Source of the DNA: JAXDBV01 sp034678415
GTDB taxonomy: Bacteria > Bacteroidota > Bacteroidia > Bacteroidales > VadinHA17
Direction: 5' to 3'
Assembly (NCBI GenBank): GCA_034678415.1
Contig: JAXDBV010000165.1
Location: 1 to 7,769 of the forward strand
Length of the DNA: 7,769 nucleotides
The notes beneath the pieces were generated by a model, which made no database searches, was not told the DNA's origin, and was given only the letters and a program-made list of their open reading frames with translations. Within the stretch, counting starts at the first letter, position 1. Each line of letters begins with the position of its first letter. Positions 1-6,541 of the stretch are shown piece after piece. A program made the position numbers and the translations under genes.

Positions 1-963
1 ATTCAGCCATTCCACGGGTGTTACGTCATCCAGTACAGGTATGCCGTTGCTGTCATAGTGCCAGTCATAGTCGTAGATCAGTGTGGCCGAGTTCGGGTCG
101 ACACCGTCATACATCCATGCCTGCCACCACGCCCTGGCCAGTTCCTCGGTATTGCACAGGTCAGGCCGGTTGGTAATGGAACTAACGCTGGCCTTCACAT
201 CGTAGCTTATGGAGAAGCTTCCCTTTCTGCCCTGCAGGGTATTAACCAGTATCACACCACCGGCAGCCCTGGCGCCGTAAATACTTGCCGAAGCGGCATC
301 CTTAAGGATTTGTATGGATTCGATATCGTTGGGGTTGAGATCCCTGAGGTTTAACGTGGATGTCACACCGTCAACAACGATCAGCGGTGGTGAGGCATTG
401 ATGGATGTAATCCCCCTGATCTGAATGTTTTCCCTGCTGGAACCGGGGTCGCCATCGGTGACGATATAGACTCCCGGGACTTTCCCCTGGATGGTTCTCA
501 GGACGTTGGAGTAGGTGTTCTTCTCCAGGCTGTTTTTTGTAACCACAGCGATGGAGCCGGTGAGGTCGGCCTTTTTCTGTGTCATATAACCCACCGCAAT
601 GATTTCATCCAGCTGCTGTTCCTCTACCTCCATAACCGTTTCGATATAGGTACGACCGGCAATTTCAATTTCCTGTGTCTTCATTCCGATAAATGAAAAC
701 ACGATGATGTGGTCGCCGGGAGCCACATCAAGGGTGTAATTACCCCCGGCATCCGTCAGGGTTCCTTTGCTGGTACCCTTGATTACGACGGTTACTCCCA
801 CCAGGGGTTCATTTCCCGCTCCCAGCACTTTTCCGCTGACACGGTTTTGCTGTAGTGCAGGCAATGCATTTGCGCTGAACTGGATACATAAAACAGCCGC
901 AAGGACTACCCACAGCTGTTTCAAGTACCCAATTTCTGACAGCATCAGTCTACGTTTTTTCAT
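1..963 (-). CDS. SusC/RagA-family TonB-linked outer-membrane receptor, N-terminal 321 residues (partial)
   Basis: Outer-membrane TonB-dependent transporter that, with a SusD partner, imports glycan oligomers. The reading frame is open from ATG at 963 to the window edge, so the rest of the barrel lies outside. Visible order: a basic N-terminus and hydrophobic signal segment (about residues 14-34); a carboxypeptidase-D-like regulatory domain (about 41-112, with VSGKVLGAGNEPLVGVTVV); a TonB-box-like stretch (DEIIAVGYMTQKKADLTG, 119-136); then the plug domain with IQIRG (180-184), PLIVVDGV (193-200) and the family signature DIESIQILKDAASASIYGAR (213-232). There is no STN domain before the regulatory domain, so direct signalling to an anti-sigma factor in the FecA manner is unlikely. 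An in-frame TAA lies upstream and 963 is the first ATG after it; no clear Shine-Dalgarno is seen. A susD partner would be expected next, beyond position 1. Family assignment is very secure; the substrate is unknown. Confidence 0.96.
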   Translation of the reverse strand, partial: MKKRRLMLSEIGYLKQLWVVLAAVLCIQFSANALPALQQNRVSGKVLGAGNEPLVGVTVVIKGTSKGTLTDAGGNYTLDVAPGDHIIVFSFIGMKTQEIEIAGRTYIETVMEVEEQQLDEIIAVGYMTQKKADLTGSIAVVTKNSLEKNTYSNVLRTIQGKVPGVYIVTDGDPGSSRENIQIRGITSINASPPLIVVDGVTSTLNLRDLNPNDIESIQILKDAASASIYGARAAGGVILVNTLQGRKGSFSISYDVKASVSSITNRPDLCNTEELARAWWQAWMYDGVDPNSATLIYDYDWHYDSNGIPVLDDVTPVEWLN

Positions 964-1028
964 GCTTCTTGGATTTAATGGTTTAGTCAGACAATTTTGG
1001 TATGATTAGAAAAAAAATTGCAGCGTTG

Positions 1029-1046
1029 GAACAGGGATGAACAGGG
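1029..1046. repeat. Tandem direct repeat gaacaggg, 10-base period
   Basis: Two identical 8-base copies, gaacaggg at 1029-1036 and again at 1039-1046, are separated by two bases. The period is one helical turn, as in direct-repeat operators, and the repeat sits 66-83 bases upstream of the susC start codon. It is short enough to be chance, and no regulator can be named. Confidence 0.35.
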
Positions 1047-1146
1047 TATAGCACAAACGATTAAGCTTTTTCTGAATAGACAAATTCCGCTATGCCGTTG
1101 AAATCGAAAAAAAACCACAAGGTGTATGATTGCAGGACATTATCGC

Positions 1147-1171
1147 TATCTTATTCTATTTCAATAAGATA
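1147..1171 (-). promoter_or_regulatory. Perfect 9-bp inverted repeat in the susC leader
   Basis: TATCTTATT (1147-1155) and AATAAGATA (1163-1171) are exact reverse complements around a 7-base loop. The stem is A/T-rich, and the T-run that follows in the transcript is some 50 bases away, so this is not an intrinsic terminator. If susC starts from the motif at 1198-1205, the hairpin would lie about 20 bases after the transcription start, where it could stabilise the leader. As DNA it could instead be an operator for a dimeric regulator. Confidence 0.4.
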
Positions 1172-1197
1172 ATCAAACATGTGCTTTAACGTATAAG

Positions 1198-1205
1198 CAA
1201 ATGTA
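1198..1205 (-). promoter_or_regulatory. Candidate Bacteroidota -7 promoter element for susC
   Basis: On the minus strand this reads TACATTTG, a full match to the TAnnTTTG -7 consensus of the Bacteroidota primary sigma factor. A run of ten A (minus strand, 1218-1209) lies just upstream. The -33 position has no good TTTG match, so the call rests on the -7 element and the location. It would give a leader of roughly 225-230 bases before the susC ATG. Confidence 0.35.
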
Positions 1206-1379
1206 GAATTTTTTTTTTGATATTTTCATCAGGAGAAACAGAAATAATTTTCATATAAAGTATGCTTCCCTCCCCCCGCTCGTAAAATTTTGTATTTCGT
1301 ATTGTTAATGAATACATCAATTGCTTCATTGAAAATCAGGTTACAAGAATTATAAAAATAAAACCGATGGCTCACTGAA

Positions 1380-1449
1380 CGGATACAAAGAAAAGGGATG
1401 GTCACCAGCGCGGTACATGTTTATTAACATCCTTTATCCGACGCGCTGG
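1380..1449 (-). other. Crossing inverted repeats: possible pseudoknot or switching hairpins
   Basis: Two inverted repeats interlock. CCAGCGCG (1405-1412) pairs perfectly with CGCGCTGG (1442-1449). CGGATACAAAG (1380-1390) pairs with CTTTATCCG (1432-1440) over 9 bp with a two-base bulge. Because the arms alternate, both stems can form together only as an H-type pseudoknot; otherwise they are alternatives. A smaller ATGTT/AACAT hairpin (1417-1430) sits in the middle. The block lies 85-154 bases beyond the stop of the thioredoxin-like lipoprotein gene. The transcript continues TGACCATCCCTTTTC after the first stem, which is a poor terminator tail. Its role is unknown: a 3' end structure, a leader element or an operator are all possible. 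Confidence 0.4.
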
Positions 1450-1533
1450 AACAGATCATTCAGGAATTTCTTCTCTGCAGTAACGTATATATTACATTGT
1501 ATAGCGCTGGCAGTATGATGATGCTACGTGCTG

Positions 1534-3012
1534 TCATTCTGCCTGTTCAACGGCCGCCTGTAGACTTTCAGTATTGTTCGGCAGGGCAACGATTTGCTTG
1601 CTCCGGGAATCGACCAGGATCATGAGCGGGGTCGACATCACACAATATGCATTGGCCACTTCACTGTTGTTTCCACCCTCATCCCTCATGTGTTTCCAGC
1701 CGGGCATCTTCCCGGTCTCATTCATCCACGCAGTGCTTTGTGTTTCGTCCACGAGGCACACGGTATACACTTCAACATCATTTCTGTTCCTGTATTGCCT
1801 GTACCATGAAAAGAGATTCCTCATAAGGGCATTGCAGATCCAGCAATCGGTATTCCAGAAAGCAATCAGTTTGAAGCGGGATGCTGTTTCATCATCATGA
1901 AACATGACAGCGTTCCCCTCCTGGTCAATAAACTCAAAATCGGGTGCAGGTTCCCCGGGTGTGATGAACTGCATCCCATACAGCCTCTGTTGCAGCACCA
2001 CTTTTTTCATGGCCATACAACCGGGATCCTCAAAATATTTCTGGAGGAGAAGCTCAGTTTCTGCCACCCCCGAATCCATCAGCGTGTCATAGAAATAGTC
2101 GAAGAACCAACCGTAGACCAGCGGATGGCCGAGCCTGGCCTTTTCCATGGCGGCGACACCCGCGCGGATAAGAACCGAATCACGGGGAATATCATTAGCG
2201 GACGAAGCGATGCACAGCTCCAGGTACTCACCCACCCAGTTCTTCAGACCGGTGGTTTTTATGATCAATGAATCCGTAAGGTTGATCGCGTTGAAATAAC
2301 TGTCGGTAAAGGGTTGTATTCCTGCATCAACGGATGCCTGCGGGTCATATTCCGGTATTTTACCGAACTCCAGAATCCTGCTGATGAACCATGTTCTGTT
2401 CTCATTCATCAGCTGGTTGATCTGCCGGTTAAAGGCTTTCCGGCGTTTCTCATATGCCCTGTAACTCTTCCGGTCCAGATTTGAGCCGGCCCGGTCATTT
2501 CTCACCATCTCATCCCGGAGGCTGACAAGGGATTGCCGTTCACCGGCCAGCTCCCGGATAAACTTACGATACACGGTATTTTCGGTCTCGTCATCCTGAA
2601 ACCAAGCACTGTCCTCATCATTGCAGTAGGCGGGATTAATCCATAGCTCCAGGGACAGACGGGACAGTACCAGGTGTTTTTCACACGAATACCCCGTACT
2701 GTCTTCCCGCGGGAAATGGAATCTCAGCATAAATTCTCCGGGCAGGAAATCAGCAGGAACAAGAAGCGTATCCGTCTGCCCGTTGACAACCCCTTTGTGA
2801 CGAACCAGCGGTTTACCTGCTTTGATTCCCGTGAGGGGCACGAGGCTGATATTACTTTCGGGAACTCCATGGATATGGATCAAAAGTTGTATATCCTGTT
2901 GTGCTGATGTGCCTGAGGAGGCAGTGAATCCAGTCACTTCCGGCTGGCTTGTACAGGATTGGATCAGGAGCATTATGCTGCCGGCAAAGAAGAAAAGTAT
3001 CCGATGTTTCAT
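1534..3012 (-). CDS. Lipoprotein with C-terminal TlpA/ResA-like thioredoxin domain
   Basis: Predicted envelope-anchored thiol-disulfide oxidoreductase of 492 residues. The signal peptide ends in a lipobox (IQSC, lipidated Cys20). Residues about 40-125 look like a beta-rich N-terminal domain (IQLLIHIHGV, then DTLLVPADFLPGEFMLRF). Residues about 140-345 are mostly helical and charged, as in the long spacers of Bacteroidota TlpA-like proteins. From about 352 (PGEPAPDFEF) a redoxin fold begins: FWNTDCWIC gives the active site Cys390-x-x-Cys393, and STP (460-462) supplies the cis-proline loop. The CWIC pair suggests a reductase or isomerase role, but the partner is unknown. It is encoded 256 bases after the Cys-type sulfatase and 570 before susC. 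A housekeeping role unconnected with the glycan is possible. The ATG at 3012 is preferred because it gives a complete signal peptide; the next Met is residue 14. Confidence 0.9.
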   Translation of the reverse strand: MKHRILFFFAGSIMLLIQSCTSQPEVTGFTASSGTSAQQDIQLLIHIHGVPESNISLVPLTGIKAGKPLVRHKGVVNGQTDTLLVPADFLPGEFMLRFHFPREDSTGYSCEKHLVLSRLSLELWINPAYCNDEDSAWFQDDETENTVYRKFIRELAGERQSLVSLRDEMVRNDRAGSNLDRKSYRAYEKRRKAFNRQINQLMNENRTWFISRILEFGKIPEYDPQASVDAGIQPFTDSYFNAINLTDSLIIKTTGLKNWVGEYLELCIASSANDIPRDSVLIRAGVAAMEKARLGHPLVYGWFFDYFYDTLMDSGVAETELLLQKYFEDPGCMAMKKVVLQQRLYGMQFITPGEPAPDFEFIDQEGNAVMFHDDETASRFKLIAFWNTDCWICNALMRNLFSWYRQYRNRNDVEVYTVCLVDETQSTAWMNETGKMPGWKHMRDEGGNNSEVANAYCVMSTPLMILVDSRSKQIVALPNNTESLQAAVEQAE

Positions 3013-3016
3013 CCCG

Positions 3017-3024
3017 CAAATATA
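3017..3024 (-). promoter_or_regulatory. TAnnTTTG motif abutting the thioredoxin-like lipoprotein gene
   Basis: The minus strand reads TATATTTG here, a full -7 consensus match ending only four bases before the ATG at 3012. If used, transcription would begin at or very near the start codon, giving a leaderless or almost leaderless mRNA. The expected -33 position shows only GTGG, a poor match to TTTG. A chance match in A/T-rich DNA is a serious alternative. Confidence 0.25.
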
Positions 3025-3234
3025 TTGTTACCTGCGTATGTTACCACATATTTTCACTTCTTTTTTTGCCGTAACACTGATCCACGGTTACAAGCAGACC
3101 CGTTCAGCACATACCTTTCATACAATAGCCCTGAGGGTTACACGATTTATATGGCTTAGCCACCGGTTTCAGGCGGGAAGGGAATAAGGCGGAAAATTCC
3201 TGTGAATCCCCGAACATATTGCTATTTTTTCTCG

Positions 3235-3248
3235 TATAATATATTATA
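3235..3248. repeat. 14-bp perfect A/T palindrome after the Cys-type sulfatase gene
   Basis: TATAATATATTATA is its own reverse complement and lies 21-34 bases beyond the sulfatase stop codon. It is followed on the minus strand by CGAGAAAAAATAGC, with no T-run, so it is not an intrinsic terminator. It may be low-complexity sequence only. Confidence 0.4.
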
Positions 3249-3268
3249 TACTTTTTCTTTTCTGTATT

Positions 3269-4621
3269 TCACCACCCGGTATATGTAGAATCGGTAGGGC
3301 CTTGCCGGGCCAAGTCGAGCATTTGCTGGAGTATTTCTGGAAATTTATCTGCCACATTGTTTTGTTCGGAAATATCCGTTTCGAGGTCATACAGTTCGGG
3401 GCTGGTCCTTGGCGGGTCGGTAACGTAGTTGAATCTTTTTTTGCCGCCGGGCAGCAGTATTTTCCATTTTCCTTTCCTCACGGCTTGAAGTTCATTCTGG
3501 ACATGATAATAAAAGATGTCACGGGCGCTGACCGATGTTTTTCCCGTGATAAGTCCTGACTGGTCAAAACCATCCAGTGGAGCGGTATTTATCAGCTCTG
3601 CTCCGGCCAGTTTTGCGAATGTCGGGAGAATGTCGAGGGTGGACATCATTTCGTTGCACACCTTACCGCGGGGCACTTTCCCGGGTCCCCAGAAGATGCA
3701 TGGCACACGGAATCCTCCTTCGTAGGGTGATCCTTTGGCCGACCTGAGGGGATAGGCATTGCCCGTGGCCAGCTGTCCGTTATGCTGTTTACGGATACGT
3801 TCTTCCACATTGGACCAGGGTCCGTTATCGCAGGCAAAAACGATTAATGTCTTTTTATCGAGCTTCAGTTCATGGATCAAATCGATAACCCGGCCCACAT
3901 TCCAGTCGATCTCCTCGATCACATCGCCATACAGTTCCCCCTTTGATTTTCCCTTGAACTGAGATGATGCATCAATCATTTTATGAGGCATGGTATGTGC
4001 CAGGTATAGGAAGAATGGATGGTCCCTGTTATCATAGATGAATTTCAGGGCTTCATCGGTATACATTTTTGTGAACAAGGACATATTCGAAGTCGTGTAG
4101 AGGGAATCCCTGTTCCTGTAAATGATCGCCCGGCCCCTGTCATTGGCTCCCAGTGTACCGAAGTAGTAATCAAATCCCTGGTCCACCGGTACCAGGCCCG
4201 GTGTATTCTGGCGCTGGGACACGTCCCATTTTCCGATGCATCCGGTAGCATAGCCGGCGCTTTTTAATACTTCGGCAATGGTTGTTTCCTCCGAACGTGT
4301 GAGCCAACCGCTTCCTATCCTCAAAGGATAACGTCCTGTCAGCAGTGCTCCCCTGGAGGGCCCGCACACGGGTTGGGCATAGAAACTGGTCATTTTCAGT
4401 CCTTCAGCAGCCATCCGGTCGAGTCTTGGAGTCCGGATAGTCTCCGAACCATAGCATCCGAGGTCGTTATAACCCTGGTCATCGGTAAGGATGAAAATAA
4501 AATTGGGTTTTGAGCCGTTCCCGTGCCTTGAGGACGAGCTGCAACCAACCAGGAAGCTTACGGCAATGACACCCGTACTGATCGTGGCTAGACGGTGATA
4601 ATTTGAATGATTCATGTACAT
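3269..4621 (-). CDS. Sulfatase lipoprotein, Cys-type (formylglycine-dependent, alkaline-phosphatase fold)
   Basis: Predicted sulfate-ester hydrolase of 450 residues, a normal length for arylsulfatase-like enzymes. The lipobox is LVGC (lipidated Cys27). Metal ligands are Asp47-Asp48 (LTDDQG) and Asp265-Asn266 (ACDNGP). The formylglycine site is Cys86-Gly-Pro-Ser-Arg90 followed by GALLTGRYP, so it is a Cys-type enzyme. Other expected active-site residues are Lys131, His213 (MPHK) and Lys296 (AKGSPYEGG). The usual Lys-x-His reads GKWDVS, with Asp133 in place of His. The sequence after Cys27 (SSSSRHGNGS) lacks the acidic residues typical of surface-export signals, so a periplasmic location is more likely. 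Its start lies 195 bases beyond the Ser-type sulfatase stop with no good terminator between, so co-transcription is plausible. A second ATG at 4615 is an equally possible start. Fold and family are secure; the sulfate position cleaved is unknown. Confidence 0.95.
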   Translation of the reverse strand: MYMNHSNYHRLATISTGVIAVSFLVGCSSSSRHGNGSKPNFIFILTDDQGYNDLGCYGSETIRTPRLDRMAAEGLKMTSFYAQPVCGPSRGALLTGRYPLRIGSGWLTRSEETTIAEVLKSAGYATGCIGKWDVSQRQNTPGLVPVDQGFDYYFGTLGANDRGRAIIYRNRDSLYTTSNMSLFTKMYTDEALKFIYDNRDHPFFLYLAHTMPHKMIDASSQFKGKSKGELYGDVIEEIDWNVGRVIDLIHELKLDKKTLIVFACDNGPWSNVEERIRKQHNGQLATGNAYPLRSAKGSPYEGGFRVPCIFWGPGKVPRGKVCNEMMSTLDILPTFAKLAGAELINTAPLDGFDQSGLITGKTSVSARDIFYYHVQNELQAVRKGKWKILLPGGKKRFNYVTDPPRTSPELYDLETDISEQNNVADKFPEILQQMLDLARQGPTDSTYTGW

Positions 4622-4736
4622 CGGTATATTAGATTATATTTTATTCCTGTCAAAAGTGAAAAATGAAAGCAACCAATAGTTCTGTCAGCAACAAATATTG
4701 AAAGTCCTCTCACAACGGGGTATTGTTCTCTTTTAT

Positions 4737-4773
4737 CGTATCGTTTGTTTAGTTCGTGATACTGTCTGTTTAG
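4737..4773. repeat. Imperfect direct repeat between the two sulfatase genes
   Basis: Two 16-base copies, 4737-4752 and 4758-4773, share 11 of 16 positions, including an identical TGTTTAG end. Their 21-base spacing is two helical turns. They lie within the 195-base gap between the sulfatase genes and could be a regulator site, but the match is modest. Confidence 0.25.
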
Positions 4774-4816
4774 CCGGTGCTATGATACCGGTGTAACAAA
4801 TATTTCCCGGACGAGG

Positions 4817-6361
4817 TTATTTTTCAGGGTCATAGTCCGGATTAGGCCCAGGCATCTGAGCGTTCACCTTTTCCCTCCATTGGTGCAGTTTATTTCGCAT
4901 TTCATTCACCTTTTCCGGGAGCGAAGAGGAGATGTCGTGTTGTTCTCCGGGATCTTCTTCCAGGTCAAACAGCTGGACGCTGTAGTTTTCATAATATTCG
5001 ATCAGCTTATAGTTGCCGCTGCGGATGGCTCCTCCGGGGCTTTGTCTGCCGTGGTTGCTGTAATGGGGGAAATGCCAGTAGATGTCATCCCTGTCCGGAG
5101 GTTCTTTTCCTTCCAGGAGGGGAACGATGCTAACGCCCTCCACTTTTTGTTCACCGGGGACACGTCCGCCTGTCATTTCCATGATGGTAGGATAAAAGTC
5201 AATACTGATAACAGGCACGTCACAAACCATGCCCTTTGTGCCGTGGCGTGGCCATTTTACGATCAGGGGCACGCGGATCCCTCCTTCATAGAGCCATCCT
5301 TTGCCACCCCTGAGGGGGAGGTTGGAAGTGGAGCCCTTCCCATTGCCTCTTCCTCCGTTGTCGGAAAAGAAAATGACAATGGTGTTGTCATCCAGGTCAA
5401 GCTCTTTCAGTTTTGCCATGACACGGCCAAAGCTTTGATCCATACTTTCCACCATGGCGGCATATTCTGCATTATCCTGGTGTTGCATGATTTTCACCAT
5501 CCGGTTCGGCAGGTCGGTGTAGCCCTGGTACTCTACATTCTCCAGCAGTGTCCGAGCCTCTTCAATACTGACAGGATTCGGATCATCAGGATTCCCCTCC
5601 AGGATATGGGACGGACCTTCCGCGGGAGGCATTGTTTTCAGTTTTTCTTCATATTTCTTTGTCAGGTCTTTCTTTCCCTGGACAGGATTATGAACCGCAA
5701 AATGGGATAAATAGAGAAAGAAAGGCTTATCCTTGTAATTATCAATGAACTCCAATGCTTTATCCGTCAGCCGGTCAGTCAGGTAGTCTCCTTCCTTTTC
5801 TTCTATTCCTTTCATATTGAAAGGGGAAAAATAGTTTTGAACGCCGTGAACACTGCCTTCGGGGACCTGCACATCAAATCCGTGGGCCGAAGGTGTGGAC
5901 GGTTCATTTCCCAGGTGCCATTTCCCATAGATGGCCGTGGTATACCCGTAGTCTTTCAATGCTTCGGGCAGGGTAATTTCTTCATAGGGCAGTTGCTGGT
6001 TAATAATGGGCCCCATGAGCCTCTGGAAAGGGAAATTTTTACGTCCGGGCAGCCACTCTGTAAGATGAATGGTAGCCGGATACTTCCCTGTCAGGATACT
6101 CGCCCGTGTCGGCGATGATACATGACAGGCCGCGTAGGCATTGGTAAAACGGATTCCTTCCCGTGCAAATCTGTCAATATTGGGTGTTTCATAGAGCCGG
6201 CTTCCATAACATCCCAGATCACTCCAGCCGAAATCGTCGATAAGGAAAAATATCACATTCGGTTTTTCGGTTTCATTCCCTCCGGAACAACCGGTCATTG
6301 CCAGGGGAGCCAGGCTCAATAAACCCAGTCCCAGATTATATCCCGTTATTTTCATTTTCAT
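4817..6361 (-). CDS. Sulfatase lipoprotein, Ser-type (arylsulfatase A-like)
   Basis: Predicted sulfate-ester hydrolase of 514 residues, counted from ATG at 6361. A TTG codon directly upstream extends the frame but is a less likely start; ATG at 6355 is also possible. The signal peptide ends MTGC (lipidated Cys25), followed by SGGNETE, mildly acidic and so perhaps surface-exposed. Metal ligands are Asp42-Asp43 (LIDDFGWSDLG) and Asp334-Asn335 (FSDNGG). The formylglycine site is Ser82-Ser-Pro-Thr-Arg86 followed by ASILTGKYP, so the precursor is serine and needs a radical-SAM maturase (anSME). Also present are Lys147-x-His149 (GKWHLG), His224 (FAVHNP) and Lys354 (GGKGWLYEGG). HLTEWLPGR (99-107) and the His-rich HFPHYSNHGR (430-439) are probable substrate-pocket segments. 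It starts 180 bases after the terminator that closes the susD unit. I do not assign a sulfatase subfamily or substrate. Confidence 0.96.
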   Translation of the reverse strand: MKMKITGYNLGLGLLSLAPLAMTGCSGGNETEKPNVIFFLIDDFGWSDLGCYGSRLYETPNIDRFAREGIRFTNAYAACHVSSPTRASILTGKYPATIHLTEWLPGRKNFPFQRLMGPIINQQLPYEEITLPEALKDYGYTTAIYGKWHLGNEPSTPSAHGFDVQVPEGSVHGVQNYFSPFNMKGIEEKEGDYLTDRLTDKALEFIDNYKDKPFFLYLSHFAVHNPVQGKKDLTKKYEEKLKTMPPAEGPSHILEGNPDDPNPVSIEEARTLLENVEYQGYTDLPNRMVKIMQHQDNAEYAAMVESMDQSFGRVMAKLKELDLDDNTIVIFFSDNGGRGNGKGSTSNLPLRGGKGWLYEGGIRVPLIVKWPRHGTKGMVCDVPVISIDFYPTIMEMTGGRVPGEQKVEGVSIVPLLEGKEPPDRDDIYWHFPHYSNHGRQSPGGAIRSGNYKLIEYYENYSVQLFDLEEDPGEQHDISSSLPEKVNEMRNKLHQWREKVNAQMPGPNPDYDPEK

Positions 6362-6541
6362 CAAGACAGAATTATTTTAATTTTTAAAAATATATCCAAT
6401 GTTTTGGCGGTATAACGGAAAGGCTCACTTGAGGCGGTACCCGGTTGACCGTTTGTTCATTTCCCTGGCGCAACCATCTATGCACAAGAGACACTGCCAA
6501 CAATGTGTTCCGTTCACCAATACCCATCGGCCTTTAAATCA

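Larger units (their letters stand above)
964..1533. other. 570-base intergenic region upstream of susC
   Basis: This is the only long gene-free stretch. I see no convincing ORF on either strand. It lies between the stop of the thioredoxin-like lipoprotein gene and the start of susC, both read leftwards. From the susC side it holds a tandem gaacaggg repeat (1029-1046), a perfect 9-bp inverted repeat (1147-1171), a TAnnTTTG promoter-like motif (1198-1205) next to a run of ten T (1209-1218), and overlapping GC-rich inverted repeats (1380-1449) with an extra half-copy at 1503-1510. It is A/T-rich apart from the 1380-1449 block and a short C-rich run at 1268-1277. It is long for a simple intra-operon spacer, which suggests that susC has its own regulated promoter. 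Confidence 0.7.

Noticed and set aside
58..1009. Open frames on the plus strand at 58-354 and 767-1009
   Set aside because: They lie wholly or mostly over the susC frame on the opposite strand and show no family motif; the minus-strand frame has unmistakable SusC signatures.
1117..1131. Intrinsic terminator in the susC leader ending in eight T on the minus strand
   Set aside because: The T-run is real, but the preceding sequence ACCTTGTGGT makes only a 3-bp stem.
3120..3140. Palindromic CCCTGAGGG near 3130 as a hairpin
   Set aside because: The two 4-base arms are separated by one base, too tight for an RNA loop and too short to call as an operator.
4774..4791. Terminator after the Ser-type sulfatase (CCGGT/ACCGG)
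   Set aside because: The stem is only 5 bp with an 8-base loop and no T-run follows in the minus-strand transcript.
4880..5710. A 276-codon plus-strand open frame
   Set aside because: It is antisense to the conserved Ser-type sulfatase, and its translation shows no recognisable domain or signal peptide. It is long only because of codon bias on the other strand.
6362..6364. TTG as the start of the Ser-type sulfatase
   Set aside because: An ATG follows directly at 6361 and gives the same signal peptide; a TTG start adds nothing.
6387..6394. Promoter for the Ser-type sulfatase (TATATTTT on the minus strand)
   Set aside because: Seven of eight bases fit when compared with TAnnTTTG, but the final G is missing, no TTTG is found at the -33 distance, and the region is simple A/T-rich sequence.
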